DNA of 64,000 nucleotides from the NCBI GenBank assembly GCA_016788425.1, contig JAEURQ010000001.1, positions 1 to 64,000 on the forward strand, given 5' to 3'. Under the pieces are notes generated by a model that saw nothing but the letters and a program-made list of their open reading frames with translations, did not search any database and was not told the DNA's origin. A program made the translations under genes and the position numbers. Within the stretch, counting starts at the first letter, position 1, and every line of letters starts with the position of its first letter. This document shows positions 26,014-35,335 of this stretch, piece by piece. This stretch comes from Chthonomonas sp. (GTDB lineage Bacteria; Armatimonadota; Fimbriimonadia; Fimbriimonadales; Fimbriimonadaceae).

Positions 26014-29000
26014 TTATCGAGTCAATTTTATGGTGATGATTTCGAACGGCTTGAAGTCGAAGGTGACGCGGCCATCGTGGACCTCCAACTCTTGGATTTC
26101 ACGTTCGTTTAAGTCCGTCAACCAGGCCTTGGTCACGCCGCCGTGTACGCTGAGCTCGGCCGAGCCGCGCGTGTTGTGGCATTCGTAGAGCCGCACGATC
26201 GTGGCGTCGTCATCCTCCGCCTTTTTCACCGCCTCGACGATGACATGGCGAGTGTCAACGGTCACCAACCGACGGGCCTCGGGCGCGTGCCCGGTGCGAC
26301 CCTTGGCCAGGTCGGCCGCCCGGAGGTCGGCGTTGAGCGCATAACTCGCGGCGATCACGTCGCTGTGCACCACTTGGTCGTAGTGCGGCATCAGCACGTA
26401 GCTAAAGCGGTGCGTGCCCATGTCGGCATTTTTGTCCGGCGCCTTGGGCGAGCGCAGCAGCGAAAGCCGCATCACGTTGCCCTGAATGTCGTGGCCGTAC
26501 TTGCCGTTGTTGAGCAGGGCCACGCCGTGCCCGCCTTCGCTGAGGTCGGCCCACTTTTGCGCGCACACCTCAAACCGGGCGATATCCCAGCTGGTGTTTT
26601 GGTGAGTCGGGCGCTCGACGTGCCCATACTGGATCTCGTAAGTGGCGCGCTGACTGTTCACGTTCACTGGGAAAGCGACCTTGAGCAGCTTGTGGTTTTC
26701 GTGCCACTCGACTTCGGTGTCGAACCGGATGCCCGGCGTTGGGCCAAGGCTGATAATCTGACGAATGGTGCTGTTGCCAAACTTCTTGACCACTTGCACG
26801 GCCACCCGCACAGGCCCCCGCTCGATCACCTCAAAGCTCTCCGAGCGCACGAGGTCGAGGCTGTTTTCAAAGGCGAAGGGGTCAATATCCCACGCATCCC
26901 AGAAGAGCGGGCGGTCATCGTGCAGTTGGAACAGGTTTGCCAGCTTGCCGCTCTGGATGAATTCGACCGGATGATCCTCGAGCGTGGCGATGCTCGTGAT
27001 GTTCCCGTACTGGTCAAACTTCACCGAGATTTCGTCGTTTTCCAATCGGCGGTTGCCGACCTTCAGGCGGGGACGACCCGGCGCGGGCGCACTGCTGAGG
27101 TCGGCCACGGTCACCGCTTCCAGGGCGTCGGCCGGAGTCGCAAAGATCAGCTTTTGCTCGCCGAATTCTTCGACTAGTTGCACGGGCAACCGTTCGTCGC
27201 CACAGGCAAGGCTCGCCGGGGCGGAGTCGCCCGACCACGGAATGCTCGCCTGCGTGCGCACCGCGGCGTTGGCAAAAATTGCGATCGGGTGCTCCATGGC
27301 GTTGGTCGCAAACTCGGCGGTCGCCGCCAACAGGCCCGCCTGAATCAGCCGCCGACTGCTCGCGCGGATGTCGTCATAGTCGCGCTCGCTGTCCACATAC
27401 ACTTCCGGCACCGATGAACCCGGGATGATGTCGTGGAACTGGTTGAGCAGGATGAGCTTCCAAATGCGCTCCAATTCGGCTTGCGGATACTCGCCGCCGG
27501 CAAAACTGTGGAGGAGCTCGGCGTCGCGAATGAGGAACTCGGCCTCGCGATTGCCCCGCTTGTTTTTGGCCTGGGTGGTGAGCGTGCCCCGGTGCATTTC
27601 CAAGTACAATTCGCCGCTCCAAGTCACCAAGTCGTTCGAGTTCTTCTTGGCTTCTTTGTAGAAGTCCAGCGCGGTGCGGCCCACCTGAATCTCGGGCAGC
27701 ATATTGCAATCGCGGGCGCGCTGGATCAGTTCGATGTGTTGCTCGGTCGGCCCGCCGCCACCATCACCCCAGCCAAACAGATACAGCGAGTGGTCGCTGC
27801 GGCTGTGGTCTTTGTGGTTCTTCACCGATTGCAGTAGCTGGCCGGGCGTGCAGTCGCCGATGTAGGTGTCGGCGGGCGGGAAGTGACTCCACACCTTCGT
27901 GCCATCAATGCCTTGCCACCAAAACGTGTTGTGCGGAAACTTATTGATCTGGTTCCAGCTGATTTTCTGCGTGAGGAAGTACTTGATGCCGAACTTCTCG
28001 AGGATTTGCGGCAGGCTGGCCGCATAGCCAAACACGTCGGGCAACCACATGTCGTCGGTGGTGGTGCCGAACTTGGCTTTGAAGTATCGCCGCCCGTAGA
28101 GGAACTGTCGCACCAGCGACTCGCCGCCGCTGAGGTTGCAATCGGCTTCCACCCACATGCTGCCGACGGGTTCCCACTGGCCGCGTTCGGCCGCCGCGAG
28201 CACGCGCTGAAAGAGCTCGGGGTACTCCTGTTCGAGCCACTCATACTGGCTCGCCTGCGAGTGGGCAAAAACAAACTTGGGATAGCGCTCCATGTTGTAG
28301 AGCTGGTTCGCGGTGGTGTGCGCCATCTTGAGGTGGGTCACCGCCAGCGGCCAAAGCCACGCCGTGTCGAGGTGGGCGTGCCCGACCGCGGTTACGGTGT
28401 GCTTGACTTCGCCGGGCAGTCCGCCCAGCGCATCCTTGATGATCTTGCGGGCGCGCGTGATGCGGTTGTCGCCGCCAAACTCCCACAGGTTGCAGACGTC
28501 GTTCATGGCGCGCACCAGCGCGGCCTGCGCCGGGTCGGTTTCGGGCAGCGCCTTCAGGAGGTCGAGCGTGAACATGAAGTCGTAGTACAGCGGCTCCAGA
28601 TCGGTGTTGATGAGCGCGAGATGCGCCTCTTTGAACTGCTGCGCGAGCGGGTCTTCTTCGGGCACTTCGCCATGCACGCGCACGTGGTAGCCCGCGCCGT
28701 AGGCCTGGATCAGCAGGTCATGCGCCTCACCGCCTTGTGCGGGGGCGACAAATCGGCAGACGGCGTGCGGCTCGTCAATGCCGCGCGCCGGACTGTTGCC
28801 AGCCCACAGGGTGCGCTCGCCGCCCAACTCGGCGATGAGGCCCATCGCGCGGCCCTCCCACGCAGCGGGGACTTCGGCTTGGACACGGAACCACACGACG
28901 CGGTAAGCCGGTCCCCACTTGAAGCCCGGTTCGACGGCCTCCCATGGCCCTTGCTTGCGGGCGGTGGTTTCGTCGGCGTGCGGCTCGGGGCAAAACTCCA

Positions 29001-29094
29001 CCAGCACCGGGGCCTTCTCGCCGATGAGTTGCGGCTTCAAATGCGCCAGAAAGCTGTCAAGGCGACGGATCGTCAGACTCGGGTGTTTTTGCAC
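26014..29094 (-). CDS. Alpha-mannosidase, glycoside hydrolase family 38
   Basis: The 1026-residue enzyme has the GH38 N-terminal beta-sandwich, the catalytic barrel with zinc-binding HLDTAWLWPL (241-250, Asp243) and the nucleophile Asp353 in MWLPDVFGYAASLPQIL, a middle three-helix domain (about 520-610) and C-terminal beta domains. GH38 enzymes hydrolyse alpha-mannosides by a retaining mechanism. No signal peptide is visible, so it is probably cytosolic and acts on imported or internal glycans. The GTG start follows a TAAACT box by exactly 6 bases. Confidence 0.94.
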   Translation of the reverse strand: MQKHPSLTIRRLDSFLAHLKPQLIGEKAPVLVEFCPEPHADETTARKQGPWEAVEPGFKWGPAYRVVWFRVQAEVPAAWEGRAMGLIAELGGERTLWAGNSPARGIDEPHAVCRFVAPAQGGEAHDLLIQAYGAGYHVRVHGEVPEEDPLAQQFKEAHLALINTDLEPLYYDFMFTLDLLKALPETDPAQAALVRAMNDVCNLWEFGGDNRITRARKIIKDALGGLPGEVKHTVTAVGHAHLDTAWLWPLAVTHLKMAHTTANQLYNMERYPKFVFAHSQASQYEWLEQEYPELFQRVLAAAERGQWEPVGSMWVEADCNLSGGESLVRQFLYGRRYFKAKFGTTTDDMWLPDVFGYAASLPQILEKFGIKYFLTQKISWNQINKFPHNTFWWQGIDGTKVWSHFPPADTYIGDCTPGQLLQSVKNHKDHSRSDHSLYLFGWGDGGGGPTEQHIELIQRARDCNMLPEIQVGRTALDFYKEAKKNSNDLVTWSGELYLEMHRGTLTTQAKNKRGNREAEFLIRDAELLHSFAGGEYPQAELERIWKLILLNQFHDIIPGSSVPEVYVDSERDYDDIRASSRRLIQAGLLAATAEFATNAMEHPIAIFANAAVRTQASIPWSGDSAPASLACGDERLPVQLVEEFGEQKLIFATPADALEAVTVADLSSAPAPGRPRLKVGNRRLENDEISVKFDQYGNITSIATLEDHPVEFIQSGKLANLFQLHDDRPLFWDAWDIDPFAFENSLDLVRSESFEVIERGPVRVAVQVVKKFGNSTIRQIISLGPTPGIRFDTEVEWHENHKLLKVAFPVNVNSQRATYEIQYGHVERPTHQNTSWDIARFEVCAQKWADLSEGGHGVALLNNGKYGHDIQGNVMRLSLLRSPKAPDKNADMGTHRFSYVLMPHYDQVVHSDVIAASYALNADLRAADLAKGRTGHAPEARRLVTVDTRHVIVEAVKKAEDDDATIVRLYECHNTRGSAELSVHGGVTKAWLTDLNEREIQELEVHDGRVTFDFKPFEIITIKLTR

Positions 29095-29100
29095 GAAACC

Positions 29101-29106
29101 AGTTTA
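29101..29106 (-). promoter_or_regulatory. -10 box TAAACT, leaderless GH38 promoter
   Basis: TAAACT on the minus strand ends 6 bases before the GTG start at 29094. No Shine-Dalgarno is possible in the gap. Confidence 0.6.
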
Positions 29107-29142
29107 CAGAAAAGATGGTTGCCAAATGGTGACCATTGTGTG

Positions 29143-29148
29143 TAAGAT
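29143..29148 (+). promoter_or_regulatory. -10 box TAAGAT of the DprA-like gene
   Basis: TAAGAT ends 8 bases before ATG 29157; the gap lacks a Shine-Dalgarno. Confidence 0.45.
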
Positions 29149-29156
29149 GAGTAAGT

Positions 29157-30116
29157 ATGGACGCTGACCTAGCCGCCGTCGAGGCCGCCTTAGCCTGGTT
29201 GTATCTGCCCGGCATGGCCGCGCATCGCGCGCCGGCGCCGCGTCATCGTTGGCTGGCGGTTGTGTCATCGTTGCGGGCGCACTTGCCGCCGTCGGTGTGG
29301 CCGCAGGCGTTGCGCCACGACAACCTCTGGGAGGAGGCTCTTTTGCTCGACTCCCTGCCGCCCGTGCCCGCCGCGCCGCCGTTTGGCGGGGCGTGGGCCC
29401 TCACCGGGGCTTCGCCGGTGTTTCCCGCCCGCTGGCTCCAGTATCTTGCGCATCGGTGTCCGCCCGCGTTTTGGGCGCAGGGCCCTGCCCTGGCCGCGGC
29501 GGCTCAGTGTGTGTCGGTGGTGGGTTCGCGTCAGTTGGGCCCGGCCGACATCGACCTCGCCACTTCGGTGGGCTGGGCTTTGGCCCGCGCGGGCTACGTG
29601 GTGGCCTCGGGCGGGGCGTTGGGCGCCGACACCGCCGCCGTGTTGGGCGTCGGCGCCCAGCGCGGCTCCACGGCCCAGGCCATCGAGGTTCTGCCCCATG
29701 GTTTGGCCCTCGGCGTCACCACTTGGTCGGGTTCGGTGCCGCGGCCCGGCGTGTTGCGGTTGTCGGCCAGTGCCCCCACCGCGCGCTTTACGGCCCCCAG
29801 CGCAATCGAGCGCAACACCCTGCTATACACCCTTGGCTTGGCTACGGTGGTGGTGCGGTGTCAGCACGACACCGGCGGCACCTGGAGCGGGGCCACTAGC
29901 GCCCTTCGCCGGCGGTTGGGGCCTGTGTTTGTGTTTCACGACGACGCCAACTTTGCCCGTTGCGGGGCCGACATGCGGGCCGCGGCGGCGGCGTTGGTCG
30001 CTCGCGGGGCCACCCCGGTGCGCGACATCGACACCCTGTTGGCGGGGTTATCCGCTTTGGCCGCGCAGCCCTATCATGGGTTGGGGCCGCAGCGTCAGGC
30101 GTCGCTGTTTGCTTAG
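29157..30116 (+). CDS. DprA-like DNA-processing protein
   Basis: The 319-residue protein contains a DprA-type Rossmann domain: CVSVVGSRQLGPADI (about 122-136), YVVASGGALGADTAAV (about 147-162) and RNTLLYTLGLATVVV (about 220-234). DprA loads RecA on incoming DNA in transformation. The match is weaker than usual: the classical ENxxLA-type and C-terminal winged-helix segments are not clear, so a LOG/SLOG-superfamily nucleotide-binding relative is possible. Codon usage differs from its neighbours, with heavy use of TTG, GTG and GCC and GC near 70 %, suggesting a recent transfer. Confidence 0.6.
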   Translation: MDADLAAVEAALAWLYLPGMAAHRAPAPRHRWLAVVSSLRAHLPPSVWPQALRHDNLWEEALLLDSLPPVPAAPPFGGAWALTGASPVFPARWLQYLAHRCPPAFWAQGPALAAAAQCVSVVGSRQLGPADIDLATSVGWALARAGYVVASGGALGADTAAVLGVGAQRGSTAQAIEVLPHGLALGVTTWSGSVPRPGVLRLSASAPTARFTAPSAIERNTLLYTLGLATVVVRCQHDTGGTWSGATSALRRRLGPVFVFHDDANFARCGADMRAAAAALVARGATPVRDIDTLLAGLSALAAQPYHGLGPQRQASLFA

Positions 30117-30135
30117 GTTCGACGGGTTCCGCAGG

Positions 30136-30141
30136 TACAAT
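30136..30141 (+). promoter_or_regulatory. -10 box TACAAT upstream of lepA
   Basis: TACAAT ends 11 bases before the lepA ATG, predicting a leader of about 5 bases that cannot hold a full Shine-Dalgarno. Confidence 0.5.
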
Positions 30142-30152
30142 AGAGGACCCGT

Positions 30153-31949
30153 ATGGACCAATCGCGGATCCGCAATTTCTGCATCATCGCTCACATCGAT
30201 CACGGCAAGTCAACCCTCGCTGACCGCTTGATCGAGCGTTGTGGCGCGATTCGTGGTCAGGCCCAAGAGCAGATGCTCGACAGCATGGAGCTCGAACGCG
30301 AGCGCGGGATCACTATCAAAATGGCCGCCGTGCGGTTGCTCTACACGGCCAAAGACGGCATCGAATACGAGCTGAACCTGATTGACACGCCCGGCCACGT
30401 GGACTTCACGTACGAAGTCAGCCGCGCCCTCGCCGCTTGCGAAGGCGCGCTTTTGGTGGTGGACGCCAGCCAAGGCGTGGAGGCCCAAACCATTGCCAAC
30501 GCCAACATGGCGATGAACCAAAACCTTGAGATCGTGCCGGTGATCAACAAGATTGACCTGCCGCACGCCGACGTCGAGCGCGCCAGGGAAGAAATTGAGA
30601 TGGCCGTGGCGGTGGACGCCACCGACGCCATTCCCTGCTCGGCCAAGGCGGGCATCGGAATTGACGAGATTTTGGAAGCGGTGGTCGAGCGCGTGCCGCC
30701 ACCCCGCGGCAACCCCAAGGCCCCGCTGCGCGCCCTGATTTACGACTCGCACTTTGACCCCTACCAAGGCGCCATTGCCTATGTGCGCGTGGTGGACGGC
30801 GCCATCGAAAAGGGCGAGAAAATCGCGATGATGGCCTCGGGAGTCAATTTTGATGTCGATTCCACGGGTCACTTCGGGCCGGGTCTCACCGTGAACGATG
30901 GCCTGAATTGCGGCGAGGTCGGCTTCATCACCGCCGCGATTAAGACCATCGGCGACGCGCAAGTCGGCGACACGATTACCCACCGCGAAAACCGCGCGAC
31001 CGAGGCCCTCGCCGGATATCGCAAAGCGCTGAGCATGGTGTTCTGCGGCCTATTTCCGGCCGACGGTGACCAGTACGTCGGTCTGCGCGACGCGATCGAG
31101 AAGTTGCAACTGAACGACGCCAGCCTGCAATTCGAGCCCGAATCGAGCGATGCGCTCGGCTTTGGATTCCGCTGCGGGTTCCTCGGCTTGCTCCACATGG
31201 ACATTGCCCGCGAGCGTCTGGAGCGCGAATTCAATCTCGATCTCATCTTGACCGCGCCGAGCGTGGACTATCAGGTGACGACCAAAAAGGGCGAGATCTC
31301 GCACATCAGCAACCCGAGCGAGTTTCCCGACCCGAACGAGATCATGCAGATTGAGGAGCCGGTGGTCAACGCGACCATCATGGTGCCCAACGAGTGGGTC
31401 GGCGCGGTCATGACTCTCTGCCAGGAGCGCCGCGGCACCTACAAAAAGACCGAGTATCCGACGCCGCAGCGCGCGATTTTGCACTACACTTTGCCGCTCG
31501 GCGAAATCTTGCTCGACTTCTTCGACAAGCTGAAATCCAACACCAAGGGCTACGCGTCGTTCGATTACGATCTTGCCGGCTACGAAGCCGGGGACCTGGT
31601 GAAGCTCGATATTCTGCTTAACGGCGACAAAGTTGACGCGCTGAGCTTTATCGTCCACCGCACGTTTGCCTATTCGCGGGGCCGGGCGATGGCCGAGCAA
31701 CTCCGCAAAGTCATTCCGCGCCAACAATTCGAAGTGCGCATCCAGGCCGCCATCGGCGCCAAGGTCATCGCCGCGGAGAGCGTCAAGCCGTTCCGCAAGG
31801 ACGTGTTGGCCAAGTGCTACGGCGGCGACGTGACCCGCAAACGAAAGCTGCTGGAAAAGCAAAAGGAAGGGAAGAAGCGGATGAAGCAGATGGGCAGCAT
31901 CGAGCTTCCGCAAGAAGCGTTCCTGAGCGTGCTGAAGGTCGCTGAGTAA
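30153..31949 (+). CDS. lepA: Elongation factor 4 (LepA)
   Basis: The 598-residue translational GTPase has G1 [10 protein letters not shown]3 DTPGHVDF, G4 NKID and G5 SAK, followed by domain II, EF-G-like domains and the LepA-specific C-terminal domain with [17 protein letters not shown]. LepA is proposed to back-translocate or help 30S assembly. Length matches the family. Its TAA stop forms part of the -10 box of the next gene. Confidence 0.97.
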   Translation: MDQSRIRNFCIIAHIDHGKSTLADRLIERCGAIRGQAQEQMLDSMELERERGITIKMAAVRLLYTAKDGIEYELNLIDTPGHVDFTYEVSRALAACEGALLVVDASQGVEAQTIANANMAMNQNLEIVPVINKIDLPHADVERAREEIEMAVAVDATDAIPCSAKAGIGIDEILEAVVERVPPPRGNPKAPLRALIYDSHFDPYQGAIAYVRVVDGAIEKGEKIAMMASGVNFDVDSTGHFGPGLTVNDGLNCGEVGFITAAIKTIGDAQVGDTITHRENRATEALAGYRKALSMVFCGLFPADGDQYVGLRDAIEKLQLNDASLQFEPESSDALGFGFRCGFLGLLHMDIARERLEREFNLDLILTAPSVDYQVTTKKGEISHISNPSEFPDPNEIMQIEEPVVNATIMVPNEWVGAVMTLCQERRGTYKKTEYPTPQRAILHYTLPLGEILLDFFDKLKSNTKGYASFDYDLAGYEAGDLVKLDILLNGDKVDALSFIVHRTFAYSRGRAMAEQLRKVIPRQQFEVRIQAAIGAKVIAAESVKPFRKDVLAKCYGGDVTRKRKLLEKQKEGKKRMKQMGSIELPQEAFLSVLKVAE

Positions 31950-31952
31950 ACT
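31947..31952 (+). promoter_or_regulatory. -10 box TAAACT overlapping the lepA stop codon
   Basis: The first three bases (TAA) are the lepA stop. The hexamer ends exactly 6 bases before the ATG of the LD-carboxypeptidase gene. Confidence 0.55.
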
Positions 31953-31958
31953 GGGCCG

Positions 31959-32879
31959 ATGAACAAACCCCGCGCGCTCCGACCGGGCGATACGATCGCG
32001 GTGATCTCGCCGAGCTCGCCGATTGATCAGGAGCGGCTGGAGCGAGGGCTGGATGTGGTGCGGAGTTGGGGTTACCACACCAAGCTGTTTCCCCATGTGC
32101 TGGACGAAGCCGGATTTCTGGCCGGGAGCGACGCCGACCGCGCGCACGACCTGACCGCCGCTTTTGAGGACCCCGACTGCGCGGCCGTCCTATGCGCCCG
32201 CGGCGGATATGGGGCGGCTCGGTTATTGCCCTATCTTGATTTTCCGCGCTTGGCCGCCACCGGCAAAATGTTCATGGGGTTCAGCGACATCACGACCCTG
32301 CACTTGGCGCTCAACCAGTGTGGCCTGGTGACATTCCACACGCCGATGGCGCTCACGCTAGCCTACGACCGCGTGCCGTGGGTCTATGAATCCATGCGCG
32401 CCATGCTGACCGGTGAAGCCAACCCTCCCGCCGCGGCGACGCTTGGCGAGTGCATCACTCCCGGTCTGGTCGAAGGCGATACGACCGGCGGCTGCGTGAT
32501 CTTGCTGACCGATTCGATCGGGACTGAATATCCGCTAGATGCCAAGGGCAAGATCCTTTTCCTGGAAGACGTCGGCGAAATGCCGCACCGCGTGGACGCG
32601 ATGTTCACCCAGCTGCTGAACATCGGCGCGCTGCAAAGCGCAGCCGGAATCGTCGTCGGCGAAATGACCGGCACCGACGAAAAAGAAGACCCGACGATGG
32701 GCGGCAAGCCGTGGCGCGACATCGTCGTCGAACGCTTGCAAACCGCCGGAGTTCCGGCCATCATCAACTATCCGTTTGGACACATGAAGACCATGCTGAG
32801 CGTCCCGATGGGCATTCGTGCTCGGCTCGACGCCGACGCCGGCACCGTGACTTACTTGGAATCCCCCGTTTCCTCATGA
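31959..32879 (+). CDS. LD-carboxypeptidase/MccF-like peptidase (S66)
   Basis: The 306-residue protein is an S66 serine peptidase with the nucleophile Ser109 in MGFSDITTLH, Glu203 in FLEDVGE and His275 in FGHMKT, and the N-terminal RPGDTIAVISPSSP. S66 members cleave the terminal D-Ala of murein tetrapeptides in recycling, or cleave microcin C-type compounds. The neighbouring secreted phosphodiester glycosidase, overlapping by ATGA, points to a cell-wall role, but this is inference. Confidence 0.9.
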   Translation: MNKPRALRPGDTIAVISPSSPIDQERLERGLDVVRSWGYHTKLFPHVLDEAGFLAGSDADRAHDLTAAFEDPDCAAVLCARGGYGAARLLPYLDFPRLAATGKMFMGFSDITTLHLALNQCGLVTFHTPMALTLAYDRVPWVYESMRAMLTGEANPPAAATLGECITPGLVEGDTTGGCVILLTDSIGTEYPLDAKGKILFLEDVGEMPHRVDAMFTQLLNIGALQSAAGIVVGEMTGTDEKEDPTMGGKPWRDIVVERLQTAGVPAIINYPFGHMKTMLSVPMGIRARLDADAGTVTYLESPVSS

Positions 32880-34297
32880 AAAAATCTCTCCTCCTTGTCG
32901 TTTCACTCGCCGCGAGTGTTGCCTTTGGCCAAAGCTGGGAAAAGCCCTTTGTGCCGGGCGTTACCTATCGCATGGAGATTGACAATGTCACGCCCCGTGT
33001 GACCCACATTTTGCGGATCAATCTCGATGCGCCGGACATTCGCGTGCGGGCCGAGGTCGCCGGCGGGCGGGTGTTTTCGCCGCTGGAGCAAAAGGGTCGC
33101 GAGACGCTGAGCAGCATGCTGGCGCGCACCGGCGCGGCCGCCGCGCTCAATGCCGATTTCTTCCCCTGGGCGGGCGACCCGCTGGGCGCGATGGTGAACG
33201 ACAGCCTGCTTTACAGCACGCCCGACCCGCGGCGAGCGGTGATCGGCTGGGGTTCAGGCGGCGTGCGCGTGGGCAAATTGCGTTGGAACGGCGCGCTGGA
33301 ATCGCCCGAACTCGGCTCGCTCCCGCTCAACGGAGTGAACGAGGAAGCCCCCGAAAACGGTGTTGTGGCGTTCACCGACGGCGCGTATCAGGCGGTTGCC
33401 AAGGGTCCGAGCCGCTACTTGGTTTGCGAGCCGCTCGCGGCAACCGCGTTTACTCCCGACCTCAGCGCCGAGTTTGCGGTGCGATCGGTGGTGACCGATC
33501 AAGAGGCGCTCGGCGTGGAGCGGGGAAGCCTTGTCATTGCCGCGCGTGGCACGGCGGCGGAAAAGCTGAAGAGCCTCGGCGTCGGCTCGTCCCTCAAGCT
33601 GAACTGGCGCACGCAAGGCTTTGACTGGAAGAAGATTAGCCACGTGATCGGCGGCGGCAACATGCTGGTGCGAGGCGGCAAGGTCGCGATCGACGCGAAG
33701 GACGCCGGGTTTGGCGCGGACTTCAGCGAGAAACGGCACCCCCGCTCGGCGGTGGGAATCACGGCCAGCGGCGACCTGATTTGGCTCGCCACCGACGGGC
33801 GCCAAAAGGTGAGCGACGGCGCGACCTTGTCCGAGCTCGCCCAACTGATGCTCGCGCAAGGCTGCACCGACGCGATCAATTTGGATGGTGGCGGCAGCAC
33901 CGCGCTGGCGCTGCGCGGTCTGGTCGCGAACCGTCCGAGCGATGGCAAGGAGCGCCCCGTGGCCAACGCGCTGCTGCTCTTTGGGCCGAAGGTGACGCCC
34001 GATCCGGAGGCCGCGACTTGGCGCGTGCTGGCTCCGCTCGACATGAAATTTGAAGAGGCAGTGAACCTCAGCATCGTGGACAAGACGGGGCTGATGATTC
34101 CGCCGCGCGAGATCCTCTGGACCGCCAGTGGCGCGGGTTGGATCGATCAGAGCGGGACTTTGCGCGGCCTGAGCGGTGGCGTCGCTTCGGTGCGCGCGTA
34201 TGTGCGCGGCACGGTGTTCTCGGTGGAGATCAATGTCGCCGGCCCTCCGGCGCCCGCGCCGCAGATTCCTCCGGCAGCGAAGCCCCCCAAGCAGTAG
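32876..34297 (+). CDS. Secreted phosphodiester glycosidase family (NAGPA/DUF2233)
   Basis: The 473-residue protein has a signal peptide (KSLLLVVSLAASVAFG), then the NAGPA domain: AAALNADFF, RSAVGITASGDLIWLATDG and the DAINLDGGGSTALALRG motif that marks the phosphodiester glycosidase family. It may cleave GlcNAc-1-phosphodiester bonds in teichoic-acid-like or exopolysaccharide material. A C-terminal Ig-like module follows (about 390-455, ending with GGVASVRAYVRGTVFSVEI) and a Pro-rich tail. The ATG overlaps the stop of the S66 peptidase (ATGA). Confidence 0.85.
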   Translation: MKKSLLLVVSLAASVAFGQSWEKPFVPGVTYRMEIDNVTPRVTHILRINLDAPDIRVRAEVAGGRVFSPLEQKGRETLSSMLARTGAAAALNADFFPWAGDPLGAMVNDSLLYSTPDPRRAVIGWGSGGVRVGKLRWNGALESPELGSLPLNGVNEEAPENGVVAFTDGAYQAVAKGPSRYLVCEPLAATAFTPDLSAEFAVRSVVTDQEALGVERGSLVIAARGTAAEKLKSLGVGSSLKLNWRTQGFDWKKISHVIGGGNMLVRGGKVAIDAKDAGFGADFSEKRHPRSAVGITASGDLIWLATDGRQKVSDGATLSELAQLMLAQGCTDAINLDGGGSTALALRGLVANRPSDGKERPVANALLLFGPKVTPDPEAATWRVLAPLDMKFEEAVNLSIVDKTGLMIPPREILWTASGAGWIDQSGTLRGLSGGVASVRAYVRGTVFSVEINVAGPPAPAPQIPPAAKPPKQ

Positions 34298-34341
34298 CTT
34301 AGTCAAGTGAAAATACTGGCCGAACGGAAGAAGATTCTTGC

Positions 34342-34347
34342 TAGAAT
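34342..34347 (+). promoter_or_regulatory. -10 box TAGAAT, leaderless PEP-CTERM promoter
   Basis: TAGAAT ends 5 bases before the ATG at 34353, without any Shine-Dalgarno. Confidence 0.6.
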
Positions 34348-34352
34348 CAAGT

Positions 34353-35264
34353 ATGCGTTCACTTTTGATTTGTGTCGGCGTGGTGGCATCGGGTGTCGCC
34401 CACGCATCGTTTGAACTGGTTCTGGCGTTGGACTCTTCTGGCCGCGTCATCCATCGCCTTGACGGTGATACCAATACGTATCTTGGCTCGTTTGGCCGGA
34501 CACGCCTCGTCAGCCCAGTGGCGATGGCTCTGCATCAATCCTCCAACCGCGTCTACGTGCACGACACCTCGATTCAATCCTTGATGGCGTTCGACTACAA
34601 CACTGGCGAGCAAGTCGCGGAGATCCCGGTTGCGACGAACTCTTTTTCGACTATGGCCATCATGAATAATGGCAATATTTTATTCGGAGATTTCTATAGT
34701 TCGACGATACGACAGTACACCAATACCGGCACGTTGGTGAATACCTTTACCGCGCCAGGTGGGGCGGGCGGGGTTCGGGCGATGGGGCAAGCTCCGGATG
34801 GCAACATTTTCGCGGTTTATAATGGGACAAACGCAGTCACCCGATACACCTCGGGCGGATCTTTGGTCGGGAACGTTGCGACCGGAGTAACGACGATTAG
34901 TGACTCGCGGCAAATGGTCTTTCAAGGCAACCAGGTTGTACTCAGTGGCGGTAATACGGGAAATTGGGTTCGATTCAACTACTCCGCCGGCAGCTGGACC
35001 AGCGCCACGCCGATCTCGACGGGGCAAACCTATGCCTACGGAGCCGCGGGAGGTCACTTTAGCTCTATTTATGCGGGCGGGTACACGGCGTCTGTCGGCT
35101 ATATTAACGCCTACGCGCGGACTTCCGGGGCGTTGCGATCAACATTCACTTTACCGGGCAACGCCACCATCATTAGTTTGGCGTGTGTAGTGGCACCCGA
35201 ACCATCTGGACTTGCGTTTATCGGAATCGCCACGGTGCTCCTCCTGCGCCGCAAGTCGCGATAG
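34353..35264 (+). CDS. PEP-CTERM protein, beta-propeller-like (paralogue 1)
   Basis: The 303-residue protein has a signal peptide (MRSLLICVGVVASGVAHA), a repetitive beta-rich body (FELVLALDSSGRVIHRLDGD, then blades with GNILFGDF and GNIFAVYN) and a PEP-CTERM tail (APEPSGLAFIGIATVLLLRRKSR region: Pro-Glu-Pro, hydrophobic helix, Arg/Lys end). PEP-CTERM proteins are processed by an exosortase and often belong to the exopolysaccharide matrix; no exosortase gene is in the window. It has the same length and layout as the minus-strand gene at 58249-59160. Confidence 0.85.
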   Translation: MRSLLICVGVVASGVAHASFELVLALDSSGRVIHRLDGDTNTYLGSFGRTRLVSPVAMALHQSSNRVYVHDTSIQSLMAFDYNTGEQVAEIPVATNSFSTMAIMNNGNILFGDFYSSTIRQYTNTGTLVNTFTAPGGAGGVRAMGQAPDGNIFAVYNGTNAVTRYTSGGSLVGNVATGVTTISDSRQMVFQGNQVVLSGGNTGNWVRFNYSAGSWTSATPISTGQTYAYGAAGGHFSSIYAGGYTASVGYINAYARTSGALRSTFTLPGNATIISLACVVAPEPSGLAFIGIATVLLLRRKSR

Positions 35265-35289
35265 GATCACTGAGGGATTAAAACAAGAA

Positions 35290-35328
35290 GCCGGTTCAAG
35301 CATCAGCTTGAACCGGCCCTCCATTTTT
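35290..35328. terminator. Bidirectional intrinsic terminator
   Basis: A perfect 12-bp stem GCCGGTTCAAGC/GCTTGAACCGGC around ATCA (35290-35317) is followed by CCATTTTT on plus and by TTCTTGTTTT on minus. It serves the convergent PEP-CTERM and jag genes. Confidence 0.9.
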
Positions 35329-35335
35329 GCCAGAT

